Positions 6,336 through 12,695 are shown, counted from the stretch's first letter. The stretch: DNA of 12,711 bases from Candidatus Aenigmatarchaeota archaeon (GCA_030666115.1 DAOUYM010000015.1:1-12711), one strand, 5' to 3'. A program made the numbers and translations. The notes: generated from the sequence alone by a model not told the origin.

Positions 6336-6755
6336 ATGGATGAAATATACGTGGATGCTTCGGAACAGGTGATGGGAAGACTCGCAACAAAGATAGCCAA
6401 GGAGCTGCTGAACGGTAGAAGGGTCTACGTGATCAACGCTGAGAAGTCACTTATATCAGGAAACCAGAAGTTTATAATAAAGGATTACAAAGAGAAGGTT
6501 GACAGGGGAGATCCCTACCACGGACCATTCTACCCAAAGACCTCTGACAGAATAATCAAGAGGGTGGTTAGGGGGATGCTTCCAAAGAAGCCAAGGGGCA
6601 CAGAAGCCCTTAAGAGGCTGAGGGTTTACAAATCAAAACCAGCATCGCTGGGAGAGAAAGAATTCAAGAGATTCGAGGAAGCAAAGATGAACAGGGATCA
6701 TACTTACATGGAACTTGGAAAGCTCACCAAAAGGCTGAGCATGAGGGCGAAATAA
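6336..6755 (+). CDS. rpl13: Large-subunit ribosomal protein uL13
   Basis: Large-subunit protein that binds 23S rRNA. It is 139 residues, the usual archaeal length. Family landmarks are YVDASEQVMGRLATKIAKELLNGRRVYVINAEKSLISGN at the N-terminus, then YHGPFYPKTSDRIIKRVVRGMLPKKPRGTEALKRLRVY, the core uL13 signature. The ATG at 6336 has GAGGGTGG at 6324-6331. The stop codon is one base before the ATG of uS9, so the two are likely translationally coupled. Confidence 0.96.
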   Translation: MDEIYVDASEQVMGRLATKIAKELLNGRRVYVINAEKSLISGNQKFIIKDYKEKVDRGDPYHGPFYPKTSDRIIKRVVRGMLPKKPRGTEALKRLRVYKSKPASLGEKEFKRFEEAKMNRDHTYMELGKLTKRLSMRAK

Positions 6756-6756
6756 T

Positions 6757-7323
6757 ATGACAAAGAAAAAAGCACTGGATGAGAAGAAAGCAGATGACAG
6801 GAAAGAAGACGTGAAGAAGGAAACCATAAAGAAGGGAGACGTAAAGAAAGAAGCCAGGACAGAAAAGAAAACCGGAAAAGGAAAGGCTGCAAAGAAGGCA
6901 GAGAAAAAAACAGCGAAGCCGAAGGACCCAGTCTTCACTGTCGGGAAAAGGAAAAGGGCAATAGCAAGGGCCAGGTTCAAGAAGGGCAAGGGGGTTATAA
7001 AGATAAACTCCAAGCCACTGGAACTGGTTCAGCCCGAGATGATAAGGCTCAAGATAATGGAGCCGCTGGTTATTGCAGGTGATTCTTACAGGGGATTTGA
7101 TGTCAAGATTAGTGTTAAGGGCGGGGGTCCGATGAGCCAGGCAGAGGCCATAAGAATGGCAATAGCAAGGGGACTGGTCGAACTGATTGGCGGGGACCTC
7201 AAGCAAAAGTATTTAACGTATGACAAGAATCTATTGGTATACGACCCAAGGAGAACAGAACCACACAAGCCCCCGCACTCTTCATGGGGAGCAAGGAGAT
7301 ACAAACAGAGGTCAAAGAGGTAA
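6757..7323 (+). CDS. rps9: Small-subunit ribosomal protein uS9 with a long lysine-rich N-terminal extension
   Basis: Small-subunit head protein whose C-terminal tail reaches the P-site tRNA. Residues ~59-188 are a full uS9 core (VFTVGKRKRAIARARFKKGKGVIKINSKPLE..., GGGPMSQAEAIRMAIARGLVEL) ending in the conserved basic tail GARRYKQRSKR. Residues 1-58 are an extra low-complexity stretch dominated by Lys, Glu, Ala and Asp, with repeated KKE/KKGD-type units. Archaeal uS9 is normally about 130-135 residues, so the extension adds about 40 percent. There is no better in-frame start near the core: no Met occurs between residue 1 and the core. The ATG at 6757 follows the uL13 stop, with purine-rich GAGGGCGA at 6745-6752 as a possible ribosome binding site. 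uS10 follows after 19 nt. Confidence 0.95.
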   Translation: MTKKKALDEKKADDRKEDVKKETIKKGDVKKEARTEKKTGKGKAAKKAEKKTAKPKDPVFTVGKRKRAIARARFKKGKGVIKINSKPLELVQPEMIRLKIMEPLVIAGDSYRGFDVKISVKGGGPMSQAEAIRMAIARGLVELIGGDLKQKYLTYDKNLLVYDPRRTEPHKPPHSSWGARRYKQRSKR

Positions 7324-7342
7324 AAGACTTAATGGTGATTGT

Positions 7343-7678
7343 ATGGAGTTCGCAAGGATCAAGCTCGCAGGAAGGAAGATAGAGGAAGTGCAGGAGATAT
7401 GCGAGCATATCAGGGACATAGCAAAGAAGTATGGTGTTTCCTGCAGGGGACCCATTCCACTGCCAACCAAAAAGCTCAGAGTCCAGACACTGAAGACTCC
7501 GTGTGGTGACGGAACAGGTCATGGCAATGCTACATGGGACAGATGGGAGATGAGGATCCACAGGAGGATCATAGACATAGGCAGCAACGAGAGGGCACTG
7601 AGGCAGGTTGTCAGAATTCCCATACCAGAAGGCATCAAGATAGACATCGAACTCAAGGAAAAGTACGAGCACAAGTAG
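7343..7678 (+). CDS. rps10: Small-subunit ribosomal protein uS10
   Basis: Protein of the small-subunit head, 111 residues. Family motifs are MEFARIKLAGRKIEEVQEICEHIRDIAKKYGV, GPIPLPTKKLRVQTLKTPCGDGT and TWDRWEMRIHRRIIDIGSNERALRQVVRIPIPEGIKIDIEL. The start is ATG 7343, preceded by GGTGAT at 7334-7339. The reading frame is open upstream to 7220, but that part overlaps uS9 and is not uS10-like. uS10 more often follows elongation factor 1A in archaea; here it ends the eL18-uL13-uS9 cluster, in the place where rpoN/rpoK/rps2 are usual. T-rich sequence follows the stop. Confidence 0.95.
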   Translation: MEFARIKLAGRKIEEVQEICEHIRDIAKKYGVSCRGPIPLPTKKLRVQTLKTPCGDGTGHGNATWDRWEMRIHRRIIDIGSNERALRQVVRIPIPEGIKIDIELKEKYEHK

Positions 7679-7696
7679 GGCTTAATCTTCTTGTCC

Positions 7697-7704
7697 TTTT
7701 TAAT
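7697..7704 (+). promoter_or_regulatory. TATA-like box for the 42-codon ORF, leaderless spacing
   Basis: TTTTTAAT centred about 26 nt before the ATG at 7727. The surrounding T-rich stretch (7688-7713) could also terminate the uS10 transcript. Confidence 0.45.
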
Positions 7705-7726
7705 CTTTTCTTTACATATCATTCTT

Positions 7727-7855
7727 ATGAAAAAACCAGGAGTCTCCGGTGGCTCGAAACCAAATCTAATGAAGTGGAACTTCTGCGTAGATCATCTGCT
7801 GATGCTATTCGAAGAAGAAGAGACTGAATTGAATGGATTCGATGACTGGAACTAG
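7727..7855 (+). CDS. Small acidic protein, 42 residues, unknown
   Basis: A short ORF beginning MKKPGVSGGSKPNLMKWNF and ending in an acidic tail (FEEEETELNGFDDWN). It has one cysteine (C20), a short hydrophobic patch (VDHLLMLF, 21-28) and a glycine/serine-rich start. No Shine-Dalgarno is present, but a TATA-like box lies at exactly the leaderless distance seen for other genes here. It occupies the convergent gap between uS10 (+) and prefoldin alpha (-), ending 35 nt before the latter's stop. I cannot assign a family. Its reality rests on promoter placement and a protein-like composition, not on homology. Confidence 0.55.
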   Translation: MKKPGVSGGSKPNLMKWNFCVDHLLMLFEEEETELNGFDDWN

Positions 7856-7890
7856 CCGACGCCTAATTGTTTTAATCGTGTTCTAATTAT

Positions 7891-8325
7891 TTAGTGTTTG
7901 TGGTCGTGGTGCTCCTGCTGCTCCCTTACTATATTCTGGATTGCTGGCATTAGTTCGTTTATGTTCTTGACAACATCATTCATCTGGATCTGCAGTCTCT
8001 TGGCTGCGTCTTCTATCTCGTCCTTTCTTTCCTCAATGAAGGCCTTGGCTGTCTTTATATCCCTTTTGACCATTACACCGCCGCCTATGTCCAGCAGAAC
8101 ACCTGAACCCGAAACACTTCCCTGGGCATAACAGCCTGACCCTATCGGAACCATGCTGTCCTTGTCCTTACTGAACTTCATCATCTCATTCAGAGCATGA
8201 TCAGTGGTCTCCAGATCGATCAGCCTGTTGTTTATCATGACACCCTGCTTGTTCAGCTGCTCAAGCTCTGCCTGCAGAACCTGGTACATCAGAATCTTTC
8301 CCTGATCCTTTTCTTTGTCGCTCAT
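7891..8325 (-). CDS. pfdA: Prefoldin subunit alpha
   Basis: Subunit of the hexameric archaeal chaperone prefoldin (two alpha, four beta), which captures unfolded proteins and passes them to the thermosome. About 144 residues: an N-terminal coiled-coil helix (MYQVLQAELEQLNKQGVMINNRLIDLETTDHALNEM), the central beta-hairpin region (MVPIGSGCYAQGSVSGSGVLLDIGGGVMVKRD) typical of the alpha subunit, and a C-terminal coiled-coil helix (AKAFIEERKDEIEDAAKRLQIQMNDVVKNINEL). The C-terminus is histidine-rich (EHHDHKH). The start is taken as ATG 8325 with the ribosome binding site AAAGGAG at 8333-8339; a TTG at 8331 in the same frame is too close to it. The beta subunit is not in the window. Confidence 0.95.
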   Translation of the reverse strand: MSDKEKDQGKILMYQVLQAELEQLNKQGVMINNRLIDLETTDHALNEMMKFSKDKDSMVPIGSGCYAQGSVSGSGVLLDIGGGVMVKRDIKTAKAFIEERKDEIEDAAKRLQIQMNDVVKNINELMPAIQNIVREQQEHHDHKH

Positions 8326-8360
8326 ACACAACTCCTTTCCTAAATGTTATGAATTGATAC

Positions 8361-8368
8361 ATATAAAA
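8361..8368 (-). promoter_or_regulatory. TATA box of prefoldin alpha
   Basis: On the minus strand this reads TTTTATAT. Start of transcription about 26 nt downstream, near 8338, leaves a leader of about 13 nt containing the GGAG ribosome binding site. Confidence 0.6.
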
Positions 8369-8370
8369 GT

Positions 8371-8424
8371 ACACTCAACACACTCAACCCCAAGCCACAC
8401 CACTGTCCGCAACACTGCCCGCAA
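8371..8424. repeat. Short imperfect tandem repeats between pth2 and pfdA
   Basis: Plus-strand ACACTCAAC occurs twice in tandem (8371-8379, 8380-8388). A 12-mer, CACTGTCCGCAA then CACTGCCCGCAA, also occurs twice in tandem (8401-8412, 8413-8424; one mismatch). The whole stretch is A/C-rich (G/T-rich on the transcribed strand) and lies directly after the pth2 stop. Confidence 0.7.
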
Positions 8425-8429
8425 CACCG

Positions 8430-8771
8430 TCAAAGCATCTTCAGGTTTCCGGTAACCATGTCGAGTTCATCGTCCCTGCAGGGACCTATTCCCAGGGCAG
8501 TTACTGTTCCCGGGGGTATGTGAGTCTTGCCTGCATCCTTTATCAGTGAACAGGGAAGCTTCAGTTCCTTTGCCTTCTTGTGCAAAGCTATCAGTTCCCT
8601 GAGACCATCAACCCTGAGCACAACCTTCTTGCCTCCTGTGTCCTCCCACTCTCTTTTTACGTCAGGGTCTGATTTATTGTAAGCGTTAAGAGACGCGTGC
8701 GCGACCTGGACTGCCAGCTTCCCCTTGTCCAGCCTGAGGTCCTTCCTCACGACAACAACCTGCTTGTACAT
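8430..8771 (-). CDS. pth2: Peptidyl-tRNA hydrolase, Pth2 family
   Basis: Releases tRNA from prematurely dropped peptidyl-tRNA by hydrolysing the ester bond, in the cytoplasm. The 113 residues are the normal length of archaeal Pth2. Diagnostic motifs are VVRKDLRLDKGKLAVQVAHAS (residues 7-27), KKVVLRVDGLREL, and IKDAGKTHIPPGTVTALGIGPCRDDELDMVTGNLKML, which carry the conserved Lys, Gln, His, Asp and Thr around the active-site groove. The ATG at 8771 has no Shine-Dalgarno and a TATA box 26 nt upstream, suggesting a leaderless mRNA. Short tandem repeats follow the stop before the prefoldin promoter. Confidence 0.97.
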   Translation of the reverse strand: MYKQVVVVRKDLRLDKGKLAVQVAHASLNAYNKSDPDVKREWEDTGGKKVVLRVDGLRELIALHKKAKELKLPCSLIKDAGKTHIPPGTVTALGIGPCRDDELDMVTGNLKML

Positions 8772-8793
8772 GAGAGATAATTGGAGCGACTGG

Positions 8794-8801
8794 CTTAAAA
8801 G
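8794..8801 (-). promoter_or_regulatory. TATA box of pth2, leaderless spacing
   Basis: On the minus strand this reads CTTTTAAG. Its centre is about 26 nt upstream of the pth2 ATG, with no ribosome binding site between. Confidence 0.6.
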
Positions 8802-8819
8802 ACTGAGCTAAGGTACGAT

Positions 8820-8847
8820 AAAAAAACATAGAAATGAATAAAAAAAC
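8820..8847 (-). terminator. Double oligo-T terminator downstream of the pilin gene
   Basis: On the minus strand two runs of seven T residues occur (8847-8841 and 8826-8820), about 40 and 61 nt after the pilin stop, without a stable hairpin. This fits archaeal T-tract termination before the pth2 promoter. Confidence 0.6.
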
Positions 8848-8886
8848 TAAAGGAATAAGACAGGGCAATCAAACTATGCCACTGTC

Positions 8887-9354
8887 TTAGGCTACTGTTC
8901 CTGTGACTCTTCCCTTGTCAGAGAATGTCATGGCCTTGTCATTCAGACCCGACACCTGGACGTCTATCCCGTAGACCGATCCAGAGGATGGTGTTCCGCA
9001 TGTAGCTGTTATGTTGAACTCTGTTCCCATTCCCAGCCAGATTCCTGCTCCTATGTTGGTTTTGCTGTTTATTGCCGGGGTTGTACATGCTGTTGCTCCC
9101 CACTCGACTGTAAGGGATGTTATGTTAACTGCGTACGGGGCATTGTTCTTGAGTTTAACTGTGAATGCACCTGTGTCCAGAAGTTGCCATGCTCCTATCT
9201 CTGGTGTTCCCACATTCGGGAAACCTGTTGATACTGACTGTGCACCCGGACTGAATAGTCCCATTGCATACAGAGCTGCTGCCACTATTATCACGATTAT
9301 TATCGCCCATCCGTAAGTCATCAGATATTCCATTGCTGCTTGTGCTTTTTTCAT
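8887..9354 (-). CDS. Type IV pilin-like protein, class III signal peptide
   Basis: Secreted, pilus-forming or surface protein of 155 residues. The N-terminus MKKA/QAAMEYLMTYGWAIIIVIIVAAALYAMGL is a class III prepilin signal: a short basic leader, predicted peptidase cleavage after Ala4, Glu at +5 (E9), and a hydrophobic helix at ~13-33 that would anchor the subunit and pack the filament core. The mature domain is small, polar and rich in Thr, Gly and Asn, with two cysteines (C90, C119) that could form a disulfide and two NIT sequons (N77, N114). A TATA box (TTTATATA on the minus strand, 9390-9383) gives a leader of about seven bases. It follows the third T2SSF gene by 82 nt. Which filament it builds is not known from sequence. 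Confidence 0.9.
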   Translation of the reverse strand: MKKAQAAMEYLMTYGWAIIIVIIVAAALYAMGLFSPGAQSVSTGFPNVGTPEIGAWQLLDTGAFTVKLKNNAPYAVNITSLTVEWGATACTTPAINSKTNIGAGIWLGMGTEFNITATCGTPSSGSVYGIDVQVSGLNDKAMTFSDKGRVTGTVA

Positions 9355-9382
9355 ATGATCTTTTAATAATTGGCCCAGCCTG

Positions 9383-9390
9383 TATATAAA
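9383..9390 (-). promoter_or_regulatory. TATA box of the QAAMEYL pilin gene
   Basis: Minus-strand TTTATATA about 33 nt upstream of the ATG at 9354. Spacing predicts transcription near 9361. Confidence 0.6.
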
Positions 9391-9436
9391 TATTATTCAG
9401 ATAGTAGATCACGATGCCGTTATGTATGCTCTTATC

Positions 9437-10387
9437 TTATCCCGGTATCATGGTGCCGAAGACTGTTGTTATCATTATCCTTGCAGCAAAGAATATGGTC
9501 AGGGCAAGTGCTGTCAGCACTGGTATGTACTTTATCCCTGCCCTCTCCTTTCCTGAATCTATTATTCCCATTATCAGTCCGCCAAAGAAGGTTGTTATGA
9601 TTATGGCGGCCAGGGAGAACATGAAGAGGAACTCAGGGCTTATGGCAAGGCCACCGAAACCCAACATCGGAAGCTGGGTCGCTGCCTCCTGGGGGATTTC
9701 AGCTGCCGATCCCAGCTGACCTATCGTAGTTACAAGGAATCCTGACAGTGCGTATAGGACAGGAGCCCCGACCGCACCTGCAAATCCTATGAATATTCCG
9801 TACATGAGGATGTTGGCCTTCACTTCCTTCTTTATGGATTCCTTTCTCCTCATGTCCAGTGCTGTCTCCTCGAAAAGGGAAACCAGCTGACCACCGGACT
9901 TTATTCCCCTTATGATCAGGCTTATAGTGGTGCGGAGTGCCTCTGATTTGACGTATTTTGGTATTTCGTTAAGGCTGTCCTGTATGGATTTTCCTGTCAT
10001 CATCTCCTTGCCTGATTTCTTTATCGCATCTGACAGTGGGCCGAATTCTTTCCTGGCAGAAAGAAGCATTGCCCTGCTGGGTATGAACCCTGACCTTATG
10101 TTGGCTGCCATGAGTTGCAGTGCGTCAGGGAGTATGGTCTCTATGAACTTGGTTCGCCTGTCCACTGAAAGTATGAGCAGGCCGTGGAGTAGTGCGAACG
10201 CAGCAACAAACCCTCCAATGAAAGCGAATATGAAATACTCCATCATGAATAACGCGGCAGCAACCCCTATTATAACGCTTATGATGAAGTTGGAGTTGAC
10301 GTATGCCTCCGGGGTCTTCTTGCTGCCAGAGAACTTTAACAACTCCTCTATCTTCTTCTGGTACCCTCTTGGCATTAACTTGTACAC
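9437..10387 (-). CDS. T2SSF-family membrane protein (TadC/ArlJ-like pilus platform), third copy
   Basis: Inner-membrane platform protein of type IV filament systems, which transmits ATPase motion to pilin assembly. The protein is 316 residues. Two membrane segments lie at ~34-50 and 51-75. A cytoplasmic T2SSF domain lies at ~83-190 (LPDALQLMAANIRSGFIPSRAM..., GKSIQDSLNEIPKYVKSEALRTTISLIIRGIKSGGQLVSLFEETA). Membrane segments follow at ~192-220, 252-276 and 286-312. The start is uncertain: GTG at 10387 or in-frame ATG at 10375. A minus-strand AGTTTAATAAAT around 10414 would start transcription at about 10388, which favours the GTG. It has its own promoter and lies between two pilin genes, apart from the tandem T2SSF pair. 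No ATPase gene is adjacent. Confidence 0.9.
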   Translation of the reverse strand: MYKLMPRGYQKKIEELLKFSGSKKTPEAYVNSNFIISVIIGVAAALFMMEYFIFAFIGGFVAAFALLHGLLILSVDRRTKFIETILPDALQLMAANIRSGFIPSRAMLLSARKEFGPLSDAIKKSGKEMMTGKSIQDSLNEIPKYVKSEALRTTISLIIRGIKSGGQLVSLFEETALDMRRKESIKKEVKANILMYGIFIGFAGAVGAPVLYALSGFLVTTIGQLGSAAEIPQEAATQLPMLGFGGLAISPEFLFMFSLAAIIITTFFGGLIMGIIDSGKERAGIKYIPVLTALALTIFFAARIMITTVFGTMIPG

Positions 10388-10408
10388 ATAATATTGTTGT
10401 CTGCCAGG

Positions 10409-10418
10409 ATTTATTAAA
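10409..10418 (-). promoter_or_regulatory. TATA-like box of the third T2SSF gene
   Basis: Minus-strand TTTAATAAAT, about 26 nt before the GTG start at 10387. It lies in the 62-nt gap after the upstream pilin gene. Confidence 0.5.
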
Positions 10419-10449
10419 CTTAGAAAGAATTAGTTAATCGGGACTGGGT

Positions 10450-10869
10450 TTAGAGCCCTGTTATCCACTGTCTCTGTATCAGATCCTGGACATTGGTGCA
10501 TTCCTGGGACTGGATAGTTACCTCATCCACTGTGTTCGATATCCCGGTGAAGGTGAATGTCCTTAGCTGGTTGGCGTCAACGGTGTAGCTTTGTCCTGCC
10601 TGTGTTATGGTTCCGTTCTGGTACTTGATCAGAGTATCAAAGGTGAGCTGGACGGTTCCCCTGTTCTTTACGTAGAGGTTCAGTGTACTTGTTGAGGACT
10701 CATAGGTTGCTCCCTGGATTATCACGTCTATATTGAAGCACTCTGTCGTGGGTAGGGTATCTCTCGCGAACCTGGATGCCCAGGTTGCCAGCATTCCCGC
10801 AACTATCAGTGTAAATGCAATTAGAACTATAACAGCTATCAGAGGCGAGACACCTTTTCTGTTTACCAT
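10450..10869 (-). CDS. Archaeal type IV pilin-like protein (RKGVSPLIAVIVLIAF N-terminus)
   Basis: A 139-residue secreted filament or surface subunit. The start MVNRKG/VSPLIAVIVLIAFTLIVAGMLATWASRF matches the archaeal type IV pilin/flagellin N-terminal pattern: a basic leader, predicted prepilin-peptidase cleavage after Gly6, and a hydrophobic helix to ~residue 30. Unlike the other pilin in this window it lacks Glu at +5 and so belongs to a different subclass. The mature domain (~36-139) is beta-rich, with a DUF-like archaeal pilin repeat (STLNLYVKNRGTVQLTFDTLIKYQNG) and two cysteines (C44, C124) that may pair. The ATG at 10869 has a TATTTATA-type box 26 nt upstream and no ribosome binding site. 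The tandem T2SSF genes end 57 nt upstream. Confidence 0.9.
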   Translation of the reverse strand: MVNRKGVSPLIAVIVLIAFTLIVAGMLATWASRFARDTLPTTECFNIDVIIQGATYESSTSTLNLYVKNRGTVQLTFDTLIKYQNGTITQAGQSYTVDANQLRTFTFTGISNTVDEVTIQSQECTNVQDLIQRQWITGL

Positions 10870-10892
10870 ATATAGAATATTGTTTCCTGTCC

Positions 10893-10900
10893 TTTATAAA
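10893..10900 (-). promoter_or_regulatory. TATA box of the RKGVSPL pilin gene, leaderless spacing
   Basis: TTTATAAA (its own reverse complement), centred 27 nt before the ATG at 10869, with GTTCAAA upstream as a possible BRE. It gives the pilin a promoter separate from the T2SSF pair. Confidence 0.65.
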
Positions 10901-10925
10901 TTTGAACCCTGTTCAACCATAATGG

Positions 10926-11786
10926 TTAGAAAAAGGATATCTGGAACTGGATCGCGAATGAGAAAAGTGCATACCCGACCAGTATCAGTATAAGCGAGTG
11001 TTTCAGTCCTGCCATGACGGCGCCCTCTGACATCTTGCCTATTGCCAGGCCTGCAAAGAATCCCTGTATCAATATGAACCATATGAATGTTTCTGTGTAT
11101 ATCTCTGTGGGGATCACTGTTGTCTGTGATATGAGGGAGAGGCCGCCGACGTTATCCGGGGAGAGTACTGGTATCAGCGAGACCTGCATTATTATCAGTA
11201 TTCCTATGAAGACGAAGAATATGAGGTATAGCATCACTGCCTGGGAATAGGTTGATGACTTCCTCTCCTTGTTCAGTTTCTCTATGGTGAGCATGGACTT
11301 GGAGACAGCTTCAAGGGTGTCAGATATCTCCCCGCCAATCTTGTAGGTCTCTATTATGGTTGTTATGGATCTGACGATGGGTTTGGATCTCGTTGATTTG
11401 GAGAAGTTCTGGAGCGCCTTCTGGAACGGTATTCCCCAGTTGACCTGGGAGTTCAGGTTATTTACAAGGGGTGTAAGGGACGCATAGTCTTTTCCTGAAC
11501 AGTGCTCCAATGCCAGCGGCAGGGTCATTCCGGAGTTTATTGAATCCGCGAGATCCAGAACAAATCCAGTGAACCTCTGTTCCATCTCCCTCTTGGTATT
11601 GTATCTGGTGTAGAATATCAGTGTGGCAGGAACAACCAGTACAATACCACCAACAACATTGAGAATCGGGACCAGGAATGGGATGAAGCCCACTACGAAT
11701 ATGTTGTTGAAGAGCAGTATCACTATTCCGACTACTATTGATATCATCTCCAGGAAATAATCCTTAAGGTATTCTGACCACTCCAT
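10926..11786 (-). CDS. T2SSF-family membrane protein (TadC/ArlJ-like), second of tandem pair
   Basis: Pilus or secretion platform protein, 286 residues. Membrane segments lie at ~12-34 and 37-60. A cytoplasmic T2SSF domain at ~72-180 contains FVLDLADSINSGMTLPLALEHC and IETYKIGGEISDTLEAVSKSM, the family's helical bundle with its GG turn. Further membrane segments are at ~183-206, 232-251 and 261-284. The ATG at 11786 directly follows the upstream stop codon with no gap, so the two proteins are coupled in translation and probably form a heterodimeric platform, as TadB/TadC do in bacteria (inference). No own promoter is seen. Confidence 0.92.
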   Translation of the reverse strand: MEWSEYLKDYFLEMISIVVGIVILLFNNIFVVGFIPFLVPILNVVGGIVLVVPATLIFYTRYNTKREMEQRFTGFVLDLADSINSGMTLPLALEHCSGKDYASLTPLVNNLNSQVNWGIPFQKALQNFSKSTRSKPIVRSITTIIETYKIGGEISDTLEAVSKSMLTIEKLNKERKSSTYSQAVMLYLIFFVFIGILIIMQVSLIPVLSPDNVGGLSLISQTTVIPTEIYTETFIWFILIQGFFAGLAIGKMSEGAVMAGLKHSLILILVGYALFSFAIQFQISFF

Positions 11787-12677
11787 CTATATCCCCGCCG
11801 GCCTCTTGCTCTTTATCATTCCTATCAGCATGAACTGGAATATCAGGAGGAAAGCAAGTATTCCCATCAGCATGAACTGGAGATCAAATGCCATTCCTAT
11901 GAAGGATGATATCACCAGAAGGAAGGTTATGCCCAGTGTGGGGAATATTACAGCAAAAAGCATGTACATCAGAGCCATTGGATTCAGGGCTGATCCGTAC
12001 TTCTTTATGGATATCCTCTGATCCTCCTGTAGACTTTCAACCAGCATCTTTATGGTGTCTCCTATGTCTGCCCCTGATTTCAGGGAGTTGACTATCTGCC
12101 ACATTACCCTTCTGAAATAGAGAGAGGGATTCTCCCTTGCAAGTATCTCCAGTGCCGCGATCTCTGACTTTCCTGTGTTTATCTCATTGACTGCCTTCTT
12201 TATCTCACTGGAGAGGGCACCGTACTTGCTCTGGGCTATTGAGACCAGGGAGTTGTATAAGGGGACACCGGATCTTATCTCTATGAGCAGGTGGTGCAGG
12301 GTGGTGGGCAGGTTCTTCTCAACGTCCTTTATCTTCCTGCTCACCTGGAGTTTTGGATAGAATATCAGGTAGATCAGCGATACAAAACCAACAATAGCGC
12401 CAGCAGGCAGGGATATTGTTATAACAGTCAGTATCTCTGCCTTGGCTGCAACCATTATCACGAACAACACACCAGTGATCATGGATATGTAGAAGACGAA
12501 ACAGAACACTGCTATTGCACACCATTCCCTTGGATCGAAATCGAACCCAGCCTGATCCAGTTCGAAGTGAAGCCCAGGAAAGAAATGAGAAATGCTCTCT
12601 CCCAGACTCAGGAATCGCTTGGATGCCTTGGCTGCTTTATCCATCGGAATAGGAACAATGGGTATCCTTTTTTTCAT
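11787..12677 (-). CDS. T2SSF-family membrane protein (TadB/TadC-like), first of tandem pair
   Basis: Membrane platform protein of a type IV pilus-like machine, 296 residues. A longer N-terminal cytoplasmic part (1-50) precedes membrane segments at ~52-78 and 82-107. The T2SSF domain at ~123-228 includes LPTTLHHLLIEIRSGVPLYNSLVSIAQ and WQIVNSLKSGADIGDTIKMLVESL. Membrane segments follow at ~234-261 and 267-288, and a short basic C-terminus ends the protein. It heads the minus-strand pilus cluster. A TATA box just upstream (12696-12704) predicts a leaderless transcript from the ATG at 12677. A secretion ATPase that would drive it is not in the window and may lie beyond 12711. Confidence 0.92.
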   Translation of the reverse strand: MKKRIPIVPIPMDKAAKASKRFLSLGESISHFFPGLHFELDQAGFDFDPREWCAIAVFCFVFYISMITGVLFVIMVAAKAEILTVITISLPAGAIVGFVSLIYLIFYPKLQVSRKIKDVEKNLPTTLHHLLIEIRSGVPLYNSLVSIAQSKYGALSSEIKKAVNEINTGKSEIAALEILARENPSLYFRRVMWQIVNSLKSGADIGDTIKMLVESLQEDQRISIKKYGSALNPMALMYMLFAVIFPTLGITFLLVISSFIGMAFDLQFMLMGILAFLLIFQFMLIGMIKSKRPAGI

Positions 12678-12695
12678 ATATTATATTTGGTTTAG

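Noticed and set aside
7220..7342. 41-codon upstream extension of the uS10 frame
   Set aside because: It overlaps the conserved C-terminus of uS9, is not uS10-like, and a good ribosome binding site precedes the ATG at 7343.
7534..7827. 97-residue plus-strand ORF spanning the uS10 end and the gap after it
   Set aside because: Its first half is a shadow frame of uS10 and its composition is arginine/glutamine-rich, as shadows often are. The 42-codon frame fits the promoter better.
8326..8331. TTG start giving prefoldin alpha two extra residues
   Set aside because: The ATG at 8325 has proper spacing from AAAGGAG; the TTG lies almost on top of it.
9011..9719. Plus-strand ORFs across the pilin and third T2SSF genes
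   Set aside because: They are complements of the hydrophobic minus-strand genes, which have clear pilin and T2SSF features and promoters.
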